64,000 nucleotides of DNA from Sarcocystis neurona (Eukaryota > Apicomplexa > Conoidasida > Eucoccidiorida > Sarcocystidae): the NCBI GenBank assembly GCA_000727475.1, contig KL647315.1:1514826-1578825 (forward strand). The letters run 5' to 3'. The notes beneath the pieces are model-generated. The model had not been told where the DNA came from, searched no databases, and saw only the letters and a list, made by a program, of their open reading frames with translations. Shown here in pieces: positions 11,439 to 24,969 of the stretch. The translations under genes and the position numbers were made by a program. Each line of letters opens with the position of its first letter. The first letter of the stretch is position 1.

Positions 11439-14400
11439 AACGCGTGGCGAAGTTAGAACAAGGCCATTATCGAAAAACGAAGAAATCCAATGGCACCTCC
11501 TGACTGCTTGCAGAACTTCACACCCGGCGGACCACGAGTCGTCACTCGAATGGTGATGAAAATCGCGACTGCTATTTCCAGATGTGTAAAGCCCCGCCGG
11601 GTAGCACAGTAATGCGTAGAGACCCTAAGAGAGATGCGCAGAGCTTCGACCAGAACATGCTGTCCCTGCGCACGCTGCTCTGCGGCTGGCTGCGATTTCC
11701 TGTGCTTGTCACACTAACAGGCAGATTTCAATGTAAGGTGGCTCTCGAGAGCATTTGGGCGCGCGTGGCATAGGCTACAGGTCGTTTAAACGCACGTCAC
11801 ACACAGGTATTATGCAAACAGGGCAACAACATTTCACGTGCACTTGCAGTCACAGTCAGTGCAGTTGCTCACTACCATCTTCATGTGCTGCGCGTCAAAA
11901 AGGCGCACCGCGACGCACGTCAGCAGTTTATGCGGGAGTGGCAGGACTCGTGACGACATAGACACAAACGCTGAAATATAAAAGTACAGACACAGGAGTC
12001 GAATCTACACGTACACATACGTACATAGGGATGTACATAAACAAACAGACAAACAAACGAGGATCTTGTAAGTCTACACTGGCGAACACACAGCGAAGGG
12101 CAAGAGAACCGGATCCGTCGGATATGCTCAACCAGCTCTGCGCTTCACACTATTCTACTACCGTGAGACGTCAACTCGAGGCTGCTACAGAAAATGGCAC
12201 GTGCGACAGTGCGCTGACACCATCTATCTGAGCGGGTTTTCATTTGTTTAAACAACCGCTTCGTCACACTTTACAAGGGATCCGAAAATTTTTCGGAAAA
12301 AGCACGTACAAAAATTCAGACCGTGGCACCTCCGATGTGTCTCGAGAGAAACCACTTGATTCCGTGGTAGTTCCTAGCGTACAATACAACAGACAGAAAA
12401 CATTATGTCTTCACCTATGTAAATCATTCAAACGGCACGCAACGTCTGTATGCGTGAGTCACATGCGGCCACATGACGCGATACCGGGCTAACGCAGATG
12501 GTTCCTCGAACGCTGTAGCCTCAATCCCCTTCTGTGTTGCCTGCTCCAGTTGCAACTTCGACTTCGAACACGTTCACGCGACAGAAGCATAGTTTCGCGT
12601 GTTACTGTTACGCGACACATGTGACGGTCAACACGTTGCCCTGTCCGCTTCCCCGAAGCAAGCTTCACCGCACAGTTCACAAGGCTCTTAAAAAGCGGTT
12701 TCACGAACCGCACAATGGACCACGATTAACTTCGACGAACTCGCAAATCCTACCAAACTCTCAGATTCTCGAACGTGGTACTCTTCTCACAAGAAATTTG
12801 CCAGGGGCTTCCAGCAGTGCGCCAGCTCGCAATCGACCAGAGACGGGAACGCAGGGTAAGTCGGAGAGCTTCCACGAACCAAGAACCAGACATACTCAAA
12901 AAATTGCAGTAGTCTGCTGGAAGATACAGGGGACACGGGAACGCCGTTGATGGAAAATTGTGGACAGCGTGAATGATAATGTGCCTACAAAGAACTCAAA
13001 AAGGTTGAACAACGTCGATAGCCGACCGGGGTGTGCTGGAGAGCACCGCGAGTGAAGGCATATTGACTAGCCAAAATTGTCGGTGTCTGTATACCGCTTG
13101 CAGAGTCACGCAAAAGTGCTCGAGCCCCGTTCTGTTGCGTAAGCCCATAAAGCTTTCGGTCGCCCGGGGAATTAACCGCCCACAGTGCGTGGAAACTATC
13201 GCGTAATCGCTCGCAGCAGATACGGAGGTGACGTGCGGGGGTAGGATGTAGCACGAGACAGCAAAATGAGATAGGGTTCGACAGAAAACGTGCAGATCGA
13301 AGCCGGCGGGCGTGTGTCACGAACTGCGGAGCAACAAGCGACGCCGAGCACGCACTCTCCGTGGGGGGTCCCAGGGGGCCAGACGCCAGCAGTGACCGCA
13401 GTAACCGAATCCTCAAGAGGGTGCATAAGCGCTGAATTCTGGCTTTTTCGCAGCACCTCGCATCCTGCGTCGATTTCGCATCGTGTGGTTAAGCGTGGGA
13501 CTGCGCACATTCAATGTCATTACTCGACGGCTCCCGTCGACAAGCTGGGTAGGACAGACAAGAAGCCCTGCTCCACCAACCGCATCCGCACAGAGGTAGT
13601 TCTACGCATACGGGCGACACCGGTGGCAGAATGCAAGCGCACTTTTGAATTGCGACACGCCGCGATGTAACCGGCACACGTTTGCCCGTCAACTTTGTTG
13701 ACCGGAAAACGGCGGATTCATGGGCTGCACGAGAGTACCGCAGCACGAATCGTCGCCGCCAACACTCACGAAGCGCAAAAAGTGCAGCTTTCAACGGCTT
13801 TCCGAGCTCGCTAAGATCTGCCTTCTCCACAGTGTTTATCTGGCTCAGCAGCCCGCGAAGACGCGCAAACGCCGTTGAGTCGCGCAGCCGTAGACTTCCG
13901 AACTGGTGGACGCGTTTGCAGGCTTCCGCAGCTCCCTCTCGCCAGCACGCGTAAACAAGTACGAAAACACGAAACTACTCAGCAAGTACGTGAAAAAACG
14001 GAGAGACAAAAGGGAAATTACACAACAAACCGACACGGGCGTGGCGTGGACGCGTGCCTTGCTGGTGGTTCGGAACGAGGTTTTTTGTCACCCCCTGCCA
14101 AACTCGCACTGATCACAGGACATGCTCTTATCCTCTGTTTCCACACGGAAGGAAATGGTTGAAAGACAAATAAACTCGCGTTCGAAATATATACACGCTT
14201 CGAGAGAGAATAACGTCAAGTCAGCAGGGTACAAATAATTGGCGGTGTGTTCGACAGCGCCATCCGTGTAGTACACGTGTAGCGCCGCACCGGTGCTAGG
14301 GTAGTGAGAGAGCCAGTCTGCAGACCATCAACTGCGTGTTCTTGACGACGCTAGAATCGAAGCGGGCTACAGCTAGGAACGACCCTTTCTAACGGTCGCA

Positions 14401-14780
14401 TTGCCGCTCCTCAATGCGACTGGTCGCCGGCGGCATCAGTAGCTGATCATCCGCCAGCTCCGTCGAGAGCCAAGCATCCGCAACAACCACCACGACCAAT
14501 CTGCCCGACAGATGCGGCAGCCTGACCCCCCACCACTACCGAACACCCACTTGTACCACACTACCTGTCGAAATAGACACGCCACACAGCACAAACTCCA
14601 GCAAGCTGCCACGCCGTGCCCGTGAACAACGGAACCGGTACAGGGGACGCGGGTCGTAGATACGTAGGTGAGTGAAATGACAGGAACACGTATCACGCAG
14701 GAGCTGGAAGGAGATGGTTACTAGGGTGTTAATGCATCACATTTCCGGAAAAGACCACCGGATCCGCGCAGCGTAGGCGG
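11439..14780. other. Unique, repeat-poor sequence, no gene seen
   Basis: Composition is even, with almost no CAG, TG or TA repeat, like the feature-poor P segments of Eimeria chromosomes. Only short open frames occur on both strands. None has a recognisable domain or a convincing exon structure. Confidence 0.5.
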
Positions 14781-16600
14781 TATTCTGTAATTAGTGAATC
14801 AGCAGGCTGGCAGTGGTACTCTGGTATGCACCCCAGCAGCCGAACCTGAGAGCGACGGCCATCCCAGGAGGCGATCGCCCATCACATACGAGCACACAAC
14901 AAGTTACGCGGTGTACTACGGAGCTTCTGAACGGTTGCAGGAGTGTTCGCTGCACGAACACTCCTCACAAGTTTTATCTGAGTATCTAATGCATTCTGAG
15001 GACGCCTCCTACTGCGACTTTCAATCAGCGCAACACCGACACTGCAATCCGTAGAATGCCACTCTCGGCATCGCACAGGCGTTGGTGCTCTATGAGGATC
15101 ATAAAAGCTCACCTGCACCACCTTGTCAGGAGCTCTGAGACTGCTGTCAGCGGTCTCAGCAATCTTATGTATTCTGCCAGTGTACAGTGTCCGCGCATGA
15201 CGTCTGTTCGTTTCACCAGAGTACTACTAGGGCCGGGAAAACACAAGATCTAGTGAGAGTTGCAGGGCATCGTGGATGAGTGTACACTTGGACAGGATTT
15301 ACACTGTGGGGTGCAGTTACACACGAGCAGTGGAAATTTCTCTCTGGAGGGAAGGGGAGAGCAGCAGTTTTCCTCGAAGGCGACGCAATACCCACGCAAC
15401 TCATTCTCTCTACAAGTAACACGTGGTTATACAACATTGCAACTGGAGACAAGGTAATCTTTTCATGCTGCTGAAACTGTTCTACTGTTATATGCAAGGA
15501 CTCTATACTACTCTGCACACGGAAGAAGGTGTCTGTAAGCAAGTATACGATAATATCACCATGGACGTTATGCATACATACGTGTCGCGCGTAGCAGTCG
15601 AGTTTGAGGTACATGAGAATCTTCGCGAATTCAGGCCTTGCTCTCTCGAGTAGTATTATTTGAAGCCGATTCGAGCACTGCGTGTGCTACTTTGCCTGTT
15701 CCACTTTGGGTATACGCCACCGTAGGAGAATCGTGCAAGGTGTTGCCGGTAGTGGTAAATTTGAGTAATGCTAGTCGCAGGCCTGACGAACCTGTGCGTA
15801 CCCATAGTCGCCGAGTGTATGCGAGTATGGACGCACTACTGGATTAAATTGGTAATTGTAGCTTGATACTGAAATGACTTACAAATCACCATTACCACGA
15901 GTAGCACGGCAGTCCTGTCACTGCAGTGGTATTCCATTGGTCTTCGTGGTGCTGCCCAGCCGCCCGAGGTGAACAGCCTTCCTGCTGCCATCTTTGCACT
16001 TCTATACAACCTCTGTACAAAAACACTTGCATATTTGATGGCTAACGTATACCCATATTCACCTGCAAACCTTGTCCACCGCCGTTGATTCACAACCACT
16101 GGCAGTGTTCCGCGTGTAGCCTTCCTTCCCTCTGATTCTTGCACAACAACATTCACGTACGACTGTGCGGGTACGAGCCCCGTTACTGCTATAACGACGG
16201 CCGAATCAAGCCCTGACCTGCTGCCTTACAAATATAGCGGATTTGGACGTATCTGCGTCTGTCTGCACAGATATGTAACCGCCTAACTCACAAACCTGCA
16301 GAAGCACCACCCAGAAAACTCTACCAGAACGTCGCACGTCACTACACTAGAGGGTAAAAGTGCTCGTACCACCGTGACATCTGCACAACTGTTATGTCAT
16401 ACATATGGAGGTCCGTGGCAGGCGTTGTTTGTACCCGTCTACAATTCATTTGCACAGAGCCCTGACCTCTGCCTACAACTACGCATCTTCAGTAGTTTCA
16501 GGGGCATGGTAGTCTTCCTGCAGCTCGGAAGTGCGCCGAGAATTATACTCCCACTTACGAGCTTGGCGGTTTCCTCTAGCGAGGGCTAGAGGTTTAAACC
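14781..16600 (+). other. Coding-like island with broken plus-strand frames
   Basis: Three successive short plus-strand frames (about 15280-15474, 15423-15653 and 15638-15847) overlap end to start, and each has protein-like composition. The first carries WGAVTHEQWKFLSGGKGRAA and ends near a GACAAG|GTAATC donor at 15453/15454. A further frame at 16374-16589 is similar. This could be a decayed gene with frameshifts, a set of small exons, or chance. No family is recognised. Confidence 0.25.
14939..14965. other. Perfect 11-bp inverted repeat (hairpin)
   Basis: AGGAGTGTTCG and CGAACACTCCT flank a 5-base loop, CTGCA. No T-run follows, so a terminator-like role is not indicated. It could be a protein-binding site or chance. 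Confidence 0.6.
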
Positions 16601-19600
16601 CTCGGTTAAATGGGTGGAAATATTTTCTGGTGAACCATAGAGTCGGCCTCGTGACACAGTAAGCGCTTCACGCGCGCGGCGCTGCTGTATCGGTCGCGGT
16701 ACGTTTTCCGCTTCTCGTACTCGACCACGACTGGTGAATTTATCAACCTCGTGTCTTCCGCTACAGAACTACGTGAACATACAACAAATGAGCGGTAACA
16801 CGAGATGGAAATGGTCACATTCTACCGGTATGGCAACCTCTTAATAGTGTCGATGTGGCTTCCGGTCAGATCCGTGTCTTCCCTGCGTGCCTGTTATTGA
16901 TGGGTACTAGTATCTCCGTTCCCGTTTAATTTCTTCGAACTGCGTAGTTTGTGTACGGCTGTGATTCCCACTTTCACTGGTTGGTAGACGTACCCTGTTA
17001 CGGTAATGTTCCATGAGCTTTTCTTCATAGACGGTCCACTACACGGCAGTGTTTGTAGTGGTCAGTGACTGCTGAAGATATGAGAAGCTTTAGCGGCTAC
17101 CTTCAGCTGAAGAAAATTAGTAATTATATTCTCCTCCATGTGTACCGTCTGTCTCTTCGCGTATCTTGGCTGTGTACCTTGCTCAGAATATTAACGTCTA
17201 CTCAGAATACCTGTAGAGGCCATCTACTATTCGCAGCTGGGTGTATGGTACCTCTACTCTATATTCAGAGGGCACCAGCTCTACAGGACTACTCAGTTTT
17301 ACTGTCGCTACGCTTTTAAAGCTGGCGCTACTGGCGCTCACGCGCCACTGCGTGGACGTGTTGCCTGGTTTCGCACGTTCTTCTCTTGTGTAATTCCTCT
17401 GCATTCTCCGTTTCTGAGGAAAGACACGCAGCATCTACAGCCACCACCTTCGGTATGAGCCTTCATTGCTGAAGTCGTGCCCGTCTGCACAGTAAAATAG
17501 ACTTTCTGAGTGTACACCGTGCTTCTGCCTAGTATCATTTGCGGTGCGCCACGTACAGCAGTCGAGCCTATTTTTCCCCTCTGAGGAATGTGCTTCGTTG
17601 ATGGTATACAGTAAGGTGAGTGGTGTTCATTTATTGTTCTACGAAGAATACGTTACTCAGCAGCGCTCTAGTACGGTGGCGTGTGAGGGCATACACACTC
17701 GAACACAAAGGATGCGTGATTGCAGCCAGACACTCTTTCCCCTGCTGCTGCCAAGCATACATTGTATTCACCAAGCACTGACTCATTTTTTTTTCGGAGG
17801 GTACAGAGCATGACGTCTTCGCTACTCAGACCGTGCCGATTCCAACGCGGTTGCAATTTCATTGTACTTCATCCGTTCTGGTAACGGCCACAGGGGGTGA
17901 AAGGCTCGCTACCTCTCGTAATATCCCCCAAGGTATCGCCTAATGCAAAATGGAATTATTATTATCATCCTTCTATTGTGACTCCTGCGGAACACTGAAG
18001 TATTTTACGCTGACCCGCCTTCGGTGTGGTGGCTCTCTCTCCCGCCTTCCACTGCCGCAGCCAGGCCGCGCACGACACTACGGAAAATGAATTCATGGAA
18101 AGGGTCCTCCCGTATCATCATCCAACAACTACACGCATATTGATTGATTATTGCAGATGTAAAGTGAACGTTAACTCGTGAATTTCCGCAAATGTCGCCT
18201 TACCCCGCTCTACTTTATTGCTGTCGCTTTTTCCGTAAATGTATGTCCTTCGAAGTCGCCATCCCTGGTTCCGCGCCGTGCGGCAGACGCGGGAAGACGG
18301 GAAGGTAATGTACGTCCGCATGAATAACGAGTAATGCAGACTGCCCGGAGCGTGCTGTTATGATTTGTTTCGCTTCAGGAAAGACGCCTTTCTGGAGGAG
18401 TACTCACAGAATACAGAAACAGCGGTTTAGAGGCTCCTTAACACTCATCCTTCCTTGATGGGTTGCCCTCTTCGTGAACAAAAAAGCAGTTATATTTTGA
18501 CGGGAAAACGCCGGAAATAAAGGCACCTCTATGCTCTGGTACTTCGTTCATTAATGGTAGCCGTACACCGTACACGGCGTACACGGGCCTCACCACTGTC
18601 CACCCCAGTACGACCATTTCGAGCGGTCGTCTCGTAGGAGAAGACGTCTCTCCGTTTCAAAACGGTGAATTTTCCTGAATCGGCTGCTTTTTCGCATTGC
18701 GTCGGAAAGTCGTTTCTCCTGTACACTCAAGCATCCCGACTTCTGTGTTCCGAGATGATACTGATACGTTTCCCCGTCGAGCTGACAGCCTGTGGCTGCG
18801 TAGTAGCCATACTCCAATTTGCCAACAAACTGGCTATTTTGTACTACATGTGACAGTGGGAGACACTGATACATACACGTGTGTGGCCTAATCTGTGCCC
18901 ACCTTTACTCCAGTTTTTTCTTACATCTAATTCGATCTCCAGTAATGTGTTTCGACACGCACAGGGGAGGACTCATAAATATATATATATATATATATAT
19001 GCGGTACTATCAGAGAAGCGTCTGTTAGTCTATACATGTGTGTAAAGATTATTCATATGTACGCGGAAGAAACTGCATTTTCATATAAGTACACGTCTGT
19101 GTTTACACACAAGCGCATCTGCATTCCGAGCTTCTCTTCGTCGTACGCCCCGGGCCGCCCCGGTGTTTCGCCGCATAGCGCACAGATGATGCGTCTTTTG
19201 TCTGTGCTGAGTAGCTATTCGCACTCAAGTGTGCCTACGCGTTTTTAACCTCATGAAGAAGAGACGGTACCAAACGACTCCGGAAACTGATGCAGGTGTT
19301 CTCTGTTTGTGCAGACGGAGAAGCCTGTTGTTTCCTCCGGAAGTGTCGCGCGTGACTTGTTGCCGTTGCCTTCCCTCTGTTACGCGTGTGTACGCATACA
19401 AAATATATACATCGAAAGTTACGAGTACACAAACATAGATTTTGCAAAGCTTTCCTCAGGTTGCGGGCATCTTTGTTTGCTGCCGTGTAGGAGCCTTTAG
19501 TGGCCTACTAACATCCGCATGTTTCTGTCTGTGGATTATCGCACATAGAGAAACGTGGACGCTCGCGCATACAAGTGAAAACCGCGACCACAGTTCTTTG

Positions 19601-21354
19601 CGTTTACGGTTGGGTCTGTGTGTGTCTATGCGGGCATGTTTTGTCCTTGTCTCGTGTACGGCTGCAGTCCCAGAAAGGCTTCATTGCGCCATTTCTCCGC
19701 AGATGCCGGTGGGCGCGTACTAATTCAGGTACACACGTGTGCACCTGCATACAGAAATAAAGCCGTATTCCTGCCAGGCAAAAAGAAAATTCTTGTTGCA
19801 CCAGATTGCACGAAGAGCAGCGTGCTCAGTGCGCACCCCGCGCCTGATCGAACTTCGGCCTGCACTTCTCCGCTCCGGGCCTCCGTCTTTGTGAGCTGCC
19901 CGATGTGAGCAGTGACGCAGCAGGACAGCGGCGGCATCTGACCCAGCACGTGCGAAGAGAGAAACGAAGCAGCAGCCGCAACGAGGTCTAGACATATGGG
20001 CGATCAGCCGAGCGTCAGCAGCTACTGAGGAACATAATCAGAAGGAACAGGCGAGTCTAGAAGACAACGGCGGAGCATCCGCTGCATGCGTTTCTGCCTT
20101 GTCATTTCAGCGACTGCAGCAGCAGCAGCGAAGAAGAAGAAGAGCCTTGCCAAGCAAACGGGCGAGCGCGACACAAGCGTCAGAGGAGACGCCTCGCATA
20201 GTAGGGTTTTGTACTCAGAGGAAAAGTGAGGATTTTTTGACGGATGGAGAAGGAAGCAGCTGCTGCAGCAGGGAGGGCACTGTCACACTCCTCTCCTCGC
20301 GGCTGCAGAAAATTTAGGTGAAGAACATTAGCACCTGAGTATACAGGCAAGCACAGCAGGAACACTTACCGATACGCCCACTAGCTACACTTTTTTTCGA
20401 CCGCAGTCTGTCTTCGCTGGTTTCTTGTCGCCGCCCAGACGCTTCCAGTAGCATAAGCTATATATATATGTATATGTGTTGAATGAAACGTGTTTCCACA
20501 ATGCTCTGTGTGTGTGCAAGTAGGTGATGAACAGTAGAGAGAAGTACATAGATCTGGTAGACGGTGGTAAACGCGTGTATCTCTGTCCTGCTGTATATAT
20601 ATGTGTTCCCCACTATGAGTGTATGCTTTTCGTGTGCGTCGAAATTTTTGTTTCGTCGCTTCCATAGGCGCCGGATCTTCATGTAGAGACATGCTGGCAT
20701 TTCTCGTTTCACATGTTATCTCCTCTTTTTCCACGTGCTTCTGGTTCCTCGCAAAGCAGCTCCTGTGGACGAGGCACGCGCGGCTGCTGCTGCACCTGCT
20801 GCTGCCAGAGCGACGGGGAGGCTGAGTCTTCGCAGGAGACGACGGCACACGAGCTCGGGGGTGCGCGTGCAGAGCAGTAGGGAAGGGTGTGTCTGGTGCA
20901 GAGGGGCGGAGGGGATCACTCGCACGTTTCTTCGAAGAAAAAAATTTAGAGAGGAAGGTCAGGCAGCTCACAAAGAGGCGGAGGGCAGGTCTCGACACAG
21001 AGACGGAAGACGCGGCGCGCCAGGGTAAGACAGGAGGACGGAAGTGGCAGCAAAAAAAGAGACGTGCCTGCAAGGACTTCTGTGCGATCACCACCACCGC
21101 CACCACCACCTTCACACGGCCGACACGGCACCCGGCAACAGCAAGAGGAAGAGTAGAACTGCAGGAATTGTGGCCGTGTTGCCGAGGAGGTGGAGAGGAA
21201 GGCCGACCTGCGTTCCTCGTCTATTATTTTGTTTTCCTCGACTCGCCGCGTTTGCTGCTTCGGGTCGCGGGGGGCTCGCGATCGCACAGAAGTGAAGCCT
21301 CCTGTCTTTTCCTGTTTGCTGTCTCTCCTGAGCACGACGAAACGCAGGGACAGA
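16601..21354. other. No confident gene; probable upstream region of the tepsin gene
   Basis: Unique sequence runs to about 19000 and includes a pure TA run at 18979-19000. Mixed sequence with some CAG and TA words follows to 21354. Overlapping frames at 20381-21300 are open on both strands, but none shows a family motif. The last few hundred bases should contain the promoter and 5' UTR of the tepsin gene, and no specific element could be identified. Confidence 0.4.
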
Positions 21355-24300
21355 ATGAACCGCACAACGCTAAACAAACTCACCTGCGCCGGAGAAGAGA
21401 TGCCCCCCGGCTATCTCTATACGGAGCTTATTCAGACGTCGAACGCGTTGCTGTGCAACAATGCCGCCGCCGCCTCTTCCTCGCACTACCGGGGCAGCGA
21501 CAGCAGCAGCCTCGCCGGCTCCTTTCGCTTTTCCTTGTAAGCGTAGCGAACCTGCTGTCTGCCTCCCCCGTCTCACCTGCTGTCGCTTCTCTTCCCGTGA
21601 CCCTTCCTGCTGGCTGTGTCGGCTCCCACTTTCTCTGCGTCCGCGTCAGTCTCAAACTCCAGGACCTGTAGCTGTAGACACCCGTATTTTCAGCGCTACA
21701 CGGATATACATGTGTGTCTGTACAGAGAGCGACGTAGGGAGAAACGGATGTCTGCATGCATATGTAGGTGTGTCTTGAGATATGTAGGTCTGGTCATTCG
21801 TATGCGTGTATGTGTGGGTGTGTGCGCGCGCGGAATACTTGCAGATATACAGGCCTCTGCTAATTTACGTGTGCGTGGAGAAAGACAGAGAGATTAGCAA
21901 GTCACGTAAAATCATTTCTCTCCGAACATTTGTATCGAGGAACATTCCCCAAGATCCATGTACGTACGAAGACGTAGCTGCCAGTACATATGGACCGTTG
22001 CTGGCGTGCACGTATATATATATATATATATGTATGCCTGTATATATGCCTAGGGATGCTCATTTGTACAAACGTGTATGACCGCGCTATTCGTGTATGT
22101 GAAGTTATTTACCCACACATACACACGAACACACACAGAAGCAAACTGTAGTGCAGCCGCTCTGGCTCCTGCATGCGCCCAGAGGAGCACGAGCAGCAGC
22201 TCGAGAGCATCCCCGTCTCCGAGGGGAGTTGAAAACAGGACGAAGTGATTCTGCGAAGATATTTATCACCATTCGTGTGGCTCCTGCCAGTACTATTCCT
22301 GTACCCGGACTGCTGCTGCTACTGCCGTTTCCATCCCTGCTGTGTGCATTGTTGCTGCTTTTGCTGCTGCTGCTGCCGCACACGGTGTGCTGTTGCTGGC
22401 CGCCTCGCTGCTGCTGCTGTCTCTCTTTTTCTGCTGTGCACTCCCTTTGCCGTTCTCCGGCAGGTGCTACTGCGCTCTCACTGCTGCTGCTGCTGTCCCT
22501 TCGCGTTGGATCTGCCGTTCCTGCTGCTGCTGCCGTAGTCGGCCCTGCTGCTACTGCAGTCGCTCCTCGTACGCCTGCTGCAGCGGGTGCTGCTGTTGAT
22601 CAGCCGTGTCCTCTCTCCGCCGCTGTTGTGTACGTCTGCTGCTCCCGTTGCTGTCGCTGCCACTGGTACTGCTGCAGGGATGCGGGTGACTGCTACTTGT
22701 CTTGCCGTTTCTGCTGCTGCTGTCGCACCTGCTGCCGTCGTACCTGCTGCTGTCGCACCTGCTGCTGTCGCACCTGCTGCTGTCGCACCTGTTGCTGTCG
22801 CACCTGCTGCTGTCGCACCTGCTGCTGTCGCACCTGCTGCTGTCGCACCTGCTGCTGTCGCACCTGCTGCTGTCGCACCTGCTGCTGTCGCACCTGCTGC
22901 TGTCGCACCTGCTGCTGTCGCACCTGCTGCTGTCGCACCTGCTGCTGTCGCACCTGCTGCTGTCGCACCTGCTGCTGTCGCACCTGCTGCTGTCGCACCT
23001 GCTGCTGTCGCCCCTGCTGCGGTCGCACCTGCTGCTGTCGCACCTACTGCTGTCGCACCTGTTGCTGTCGCACCTACTGCTGTAGCACCTGTTGCTGTCG
23101 CACCTGTTGATATCGCAGCTCTTTTGCTGTTGCCGTCGCTGGTGCCGTGAAGGTCGCCTGTCGTGCTGCTGCGTTTGTTGTCCGGGCTCTCGGATTTCTG
23201 CGTCGCCGTCGCAGTGCCGCAGCAGCTGCGGCCCCAGCGGTTGCCGTCGGCGCCCCCGTTCCTGGCGTTATGCTGTTGCTGCTGCCCGTGGGTCTGTTCT
23301 GCTGCAGTAAAGGAGCGGGGATGGGCGGCGGCCTTTCGGGGGAAGAAGCTATTATCGAACTTCTGGACTTTGTCTGGCGCAAATACGAGCGAACGGACAG
23401 CGACGCCTTTGTGAAGATAAAGTGTCTCCGTCTGCTGAAGCATCTCTGCGAGAGTGGCCACGAAAGAATTAGAGAGCTGATTCGAAGAAAGTACATTCAG
23501 AAGATAAAGACCGCGCAATCTTACAGGTAGGTCTTTCCCTCTTTTTGTCTCGCATTCGTCGTCCGCTTCTTCTTCCCCGTGCCGTTGGTTGCCCCGTCTC
23601 CTCGTCTTTTGTGTCTAAATATGTGCATATGTGTGCGTGTGTATGTGTGTGTACGTATATGCACATACGTACATACTTACGCATGCATATAGACATGTTC
23701 TGCATACGTACGCTTAAACGGTACACATATATATATATATATATATGTATATGCAAATATAGTAGGTATGTATATATATATGTATGTATATTTGCATGCG
23801 TGTACACCCTGGAGCTCGCACGTGGATGCATATAGAAGTGCACGTCTATGGAGTGGGTGACTCGTTACGTACTACGCTGCACACCGGTGTAAAGATTTGT
23901 ATATCTATACAAAGCAAATCCATATATAGAGAGAAAGCAAAAGAAAGGTGCCCGTAGGCCTCGACGCGGGAGATGCCGGAAAATATTTATATACATATTC
24001 GTGAGCAGCACATGTATATGTAGAGGGGGAAGCAGAGGGCGAGAAGGAAAGGCGTCCACGTATGTATTCGGTGGATATTGACAGGGAAGATGCTGGCAAA
24101 TATTTGTACATATTCGTGAGTAGTATATACACATGCATATATATATATGTATATATAGAGGGGGGAAGATAAAGGAAGACGCATGCGTGTGTATGTATTC
24201 GGGTGGACGTCGACGCGGGAGATGCTTGAAATTGTTGGGAGCGGTGGACGGAAGAAGCAACACCCTTCACGAAGTTGTTGACCAACAAGAAGAGGAAATT

Positions 24301-24924
24301 CAGCAACTTCCCCCTCGAAAGATGTCCCTTTCTGCAAGGAAGTGTCTACACATCTTCGTTTCTCCATGTGTGGGTGTGTGTGTATGCATGTATGTGGGTG
24401 GATCTATGCGTGGGGACGGAATGTGTATATATATGTGTGCAAGTAAAATTGTGTGCCATCGTCGAGGAAGGGAATAGGTCCCACTTGATGAAGAAGCTGC
24501 GAGGGGAAGGACTGCGCGCTGCAGCAGCAGCTCTTCTTTGGCGAGTGGACATACACCCGAGGACAGCACGCACAGCCACTGGCAGCGCGCGGCCTTCGAC
24601 GCCTGTGCATGCGTCCATGTGTCTGTATTACGTAGGTGTATTTGTGTGAATATATGTGTGCTACATGGCCACACGGGATCGAAGGCGAGACACACACAGA
24701 CAGAAAGAGATAGAGAGAGAAAATGACAGCAGCGTGTATGTGCATGCACGGGGTTTTACGTGTGCGTCACTGGTGGAGATTTTGTCGAATGCGGGGCCGT
24801 ACACACCGAGCATCAGGCAATTTGCCGAACCACCTTGAAAAGAAACTTGTAAATGATACACAGGAGGAACACACACAAGAAAGGAAAAAAAGGAACACAG
24901 CGATTGTCTCTGCATATCTGTCTG

Positions 24925-24969
<45 letters not shown>

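Noticed and set aside
22726..23115. CRISPR-like array
   Set aside because: The units are contiguous with no spacers and the sequence is eukaryotic; it is a minisatellite.
22478..23518. Minus-strand frame of about 346 codons encoding (GATAA)n, and matching plus-strand Ala/Pro and Cys-rich frames
   Set aside because: It lies across the 15-bp minisatellite and overlaps tepsin exon 2 in antisense; openness is explained by the repeat period being a multiple of three.
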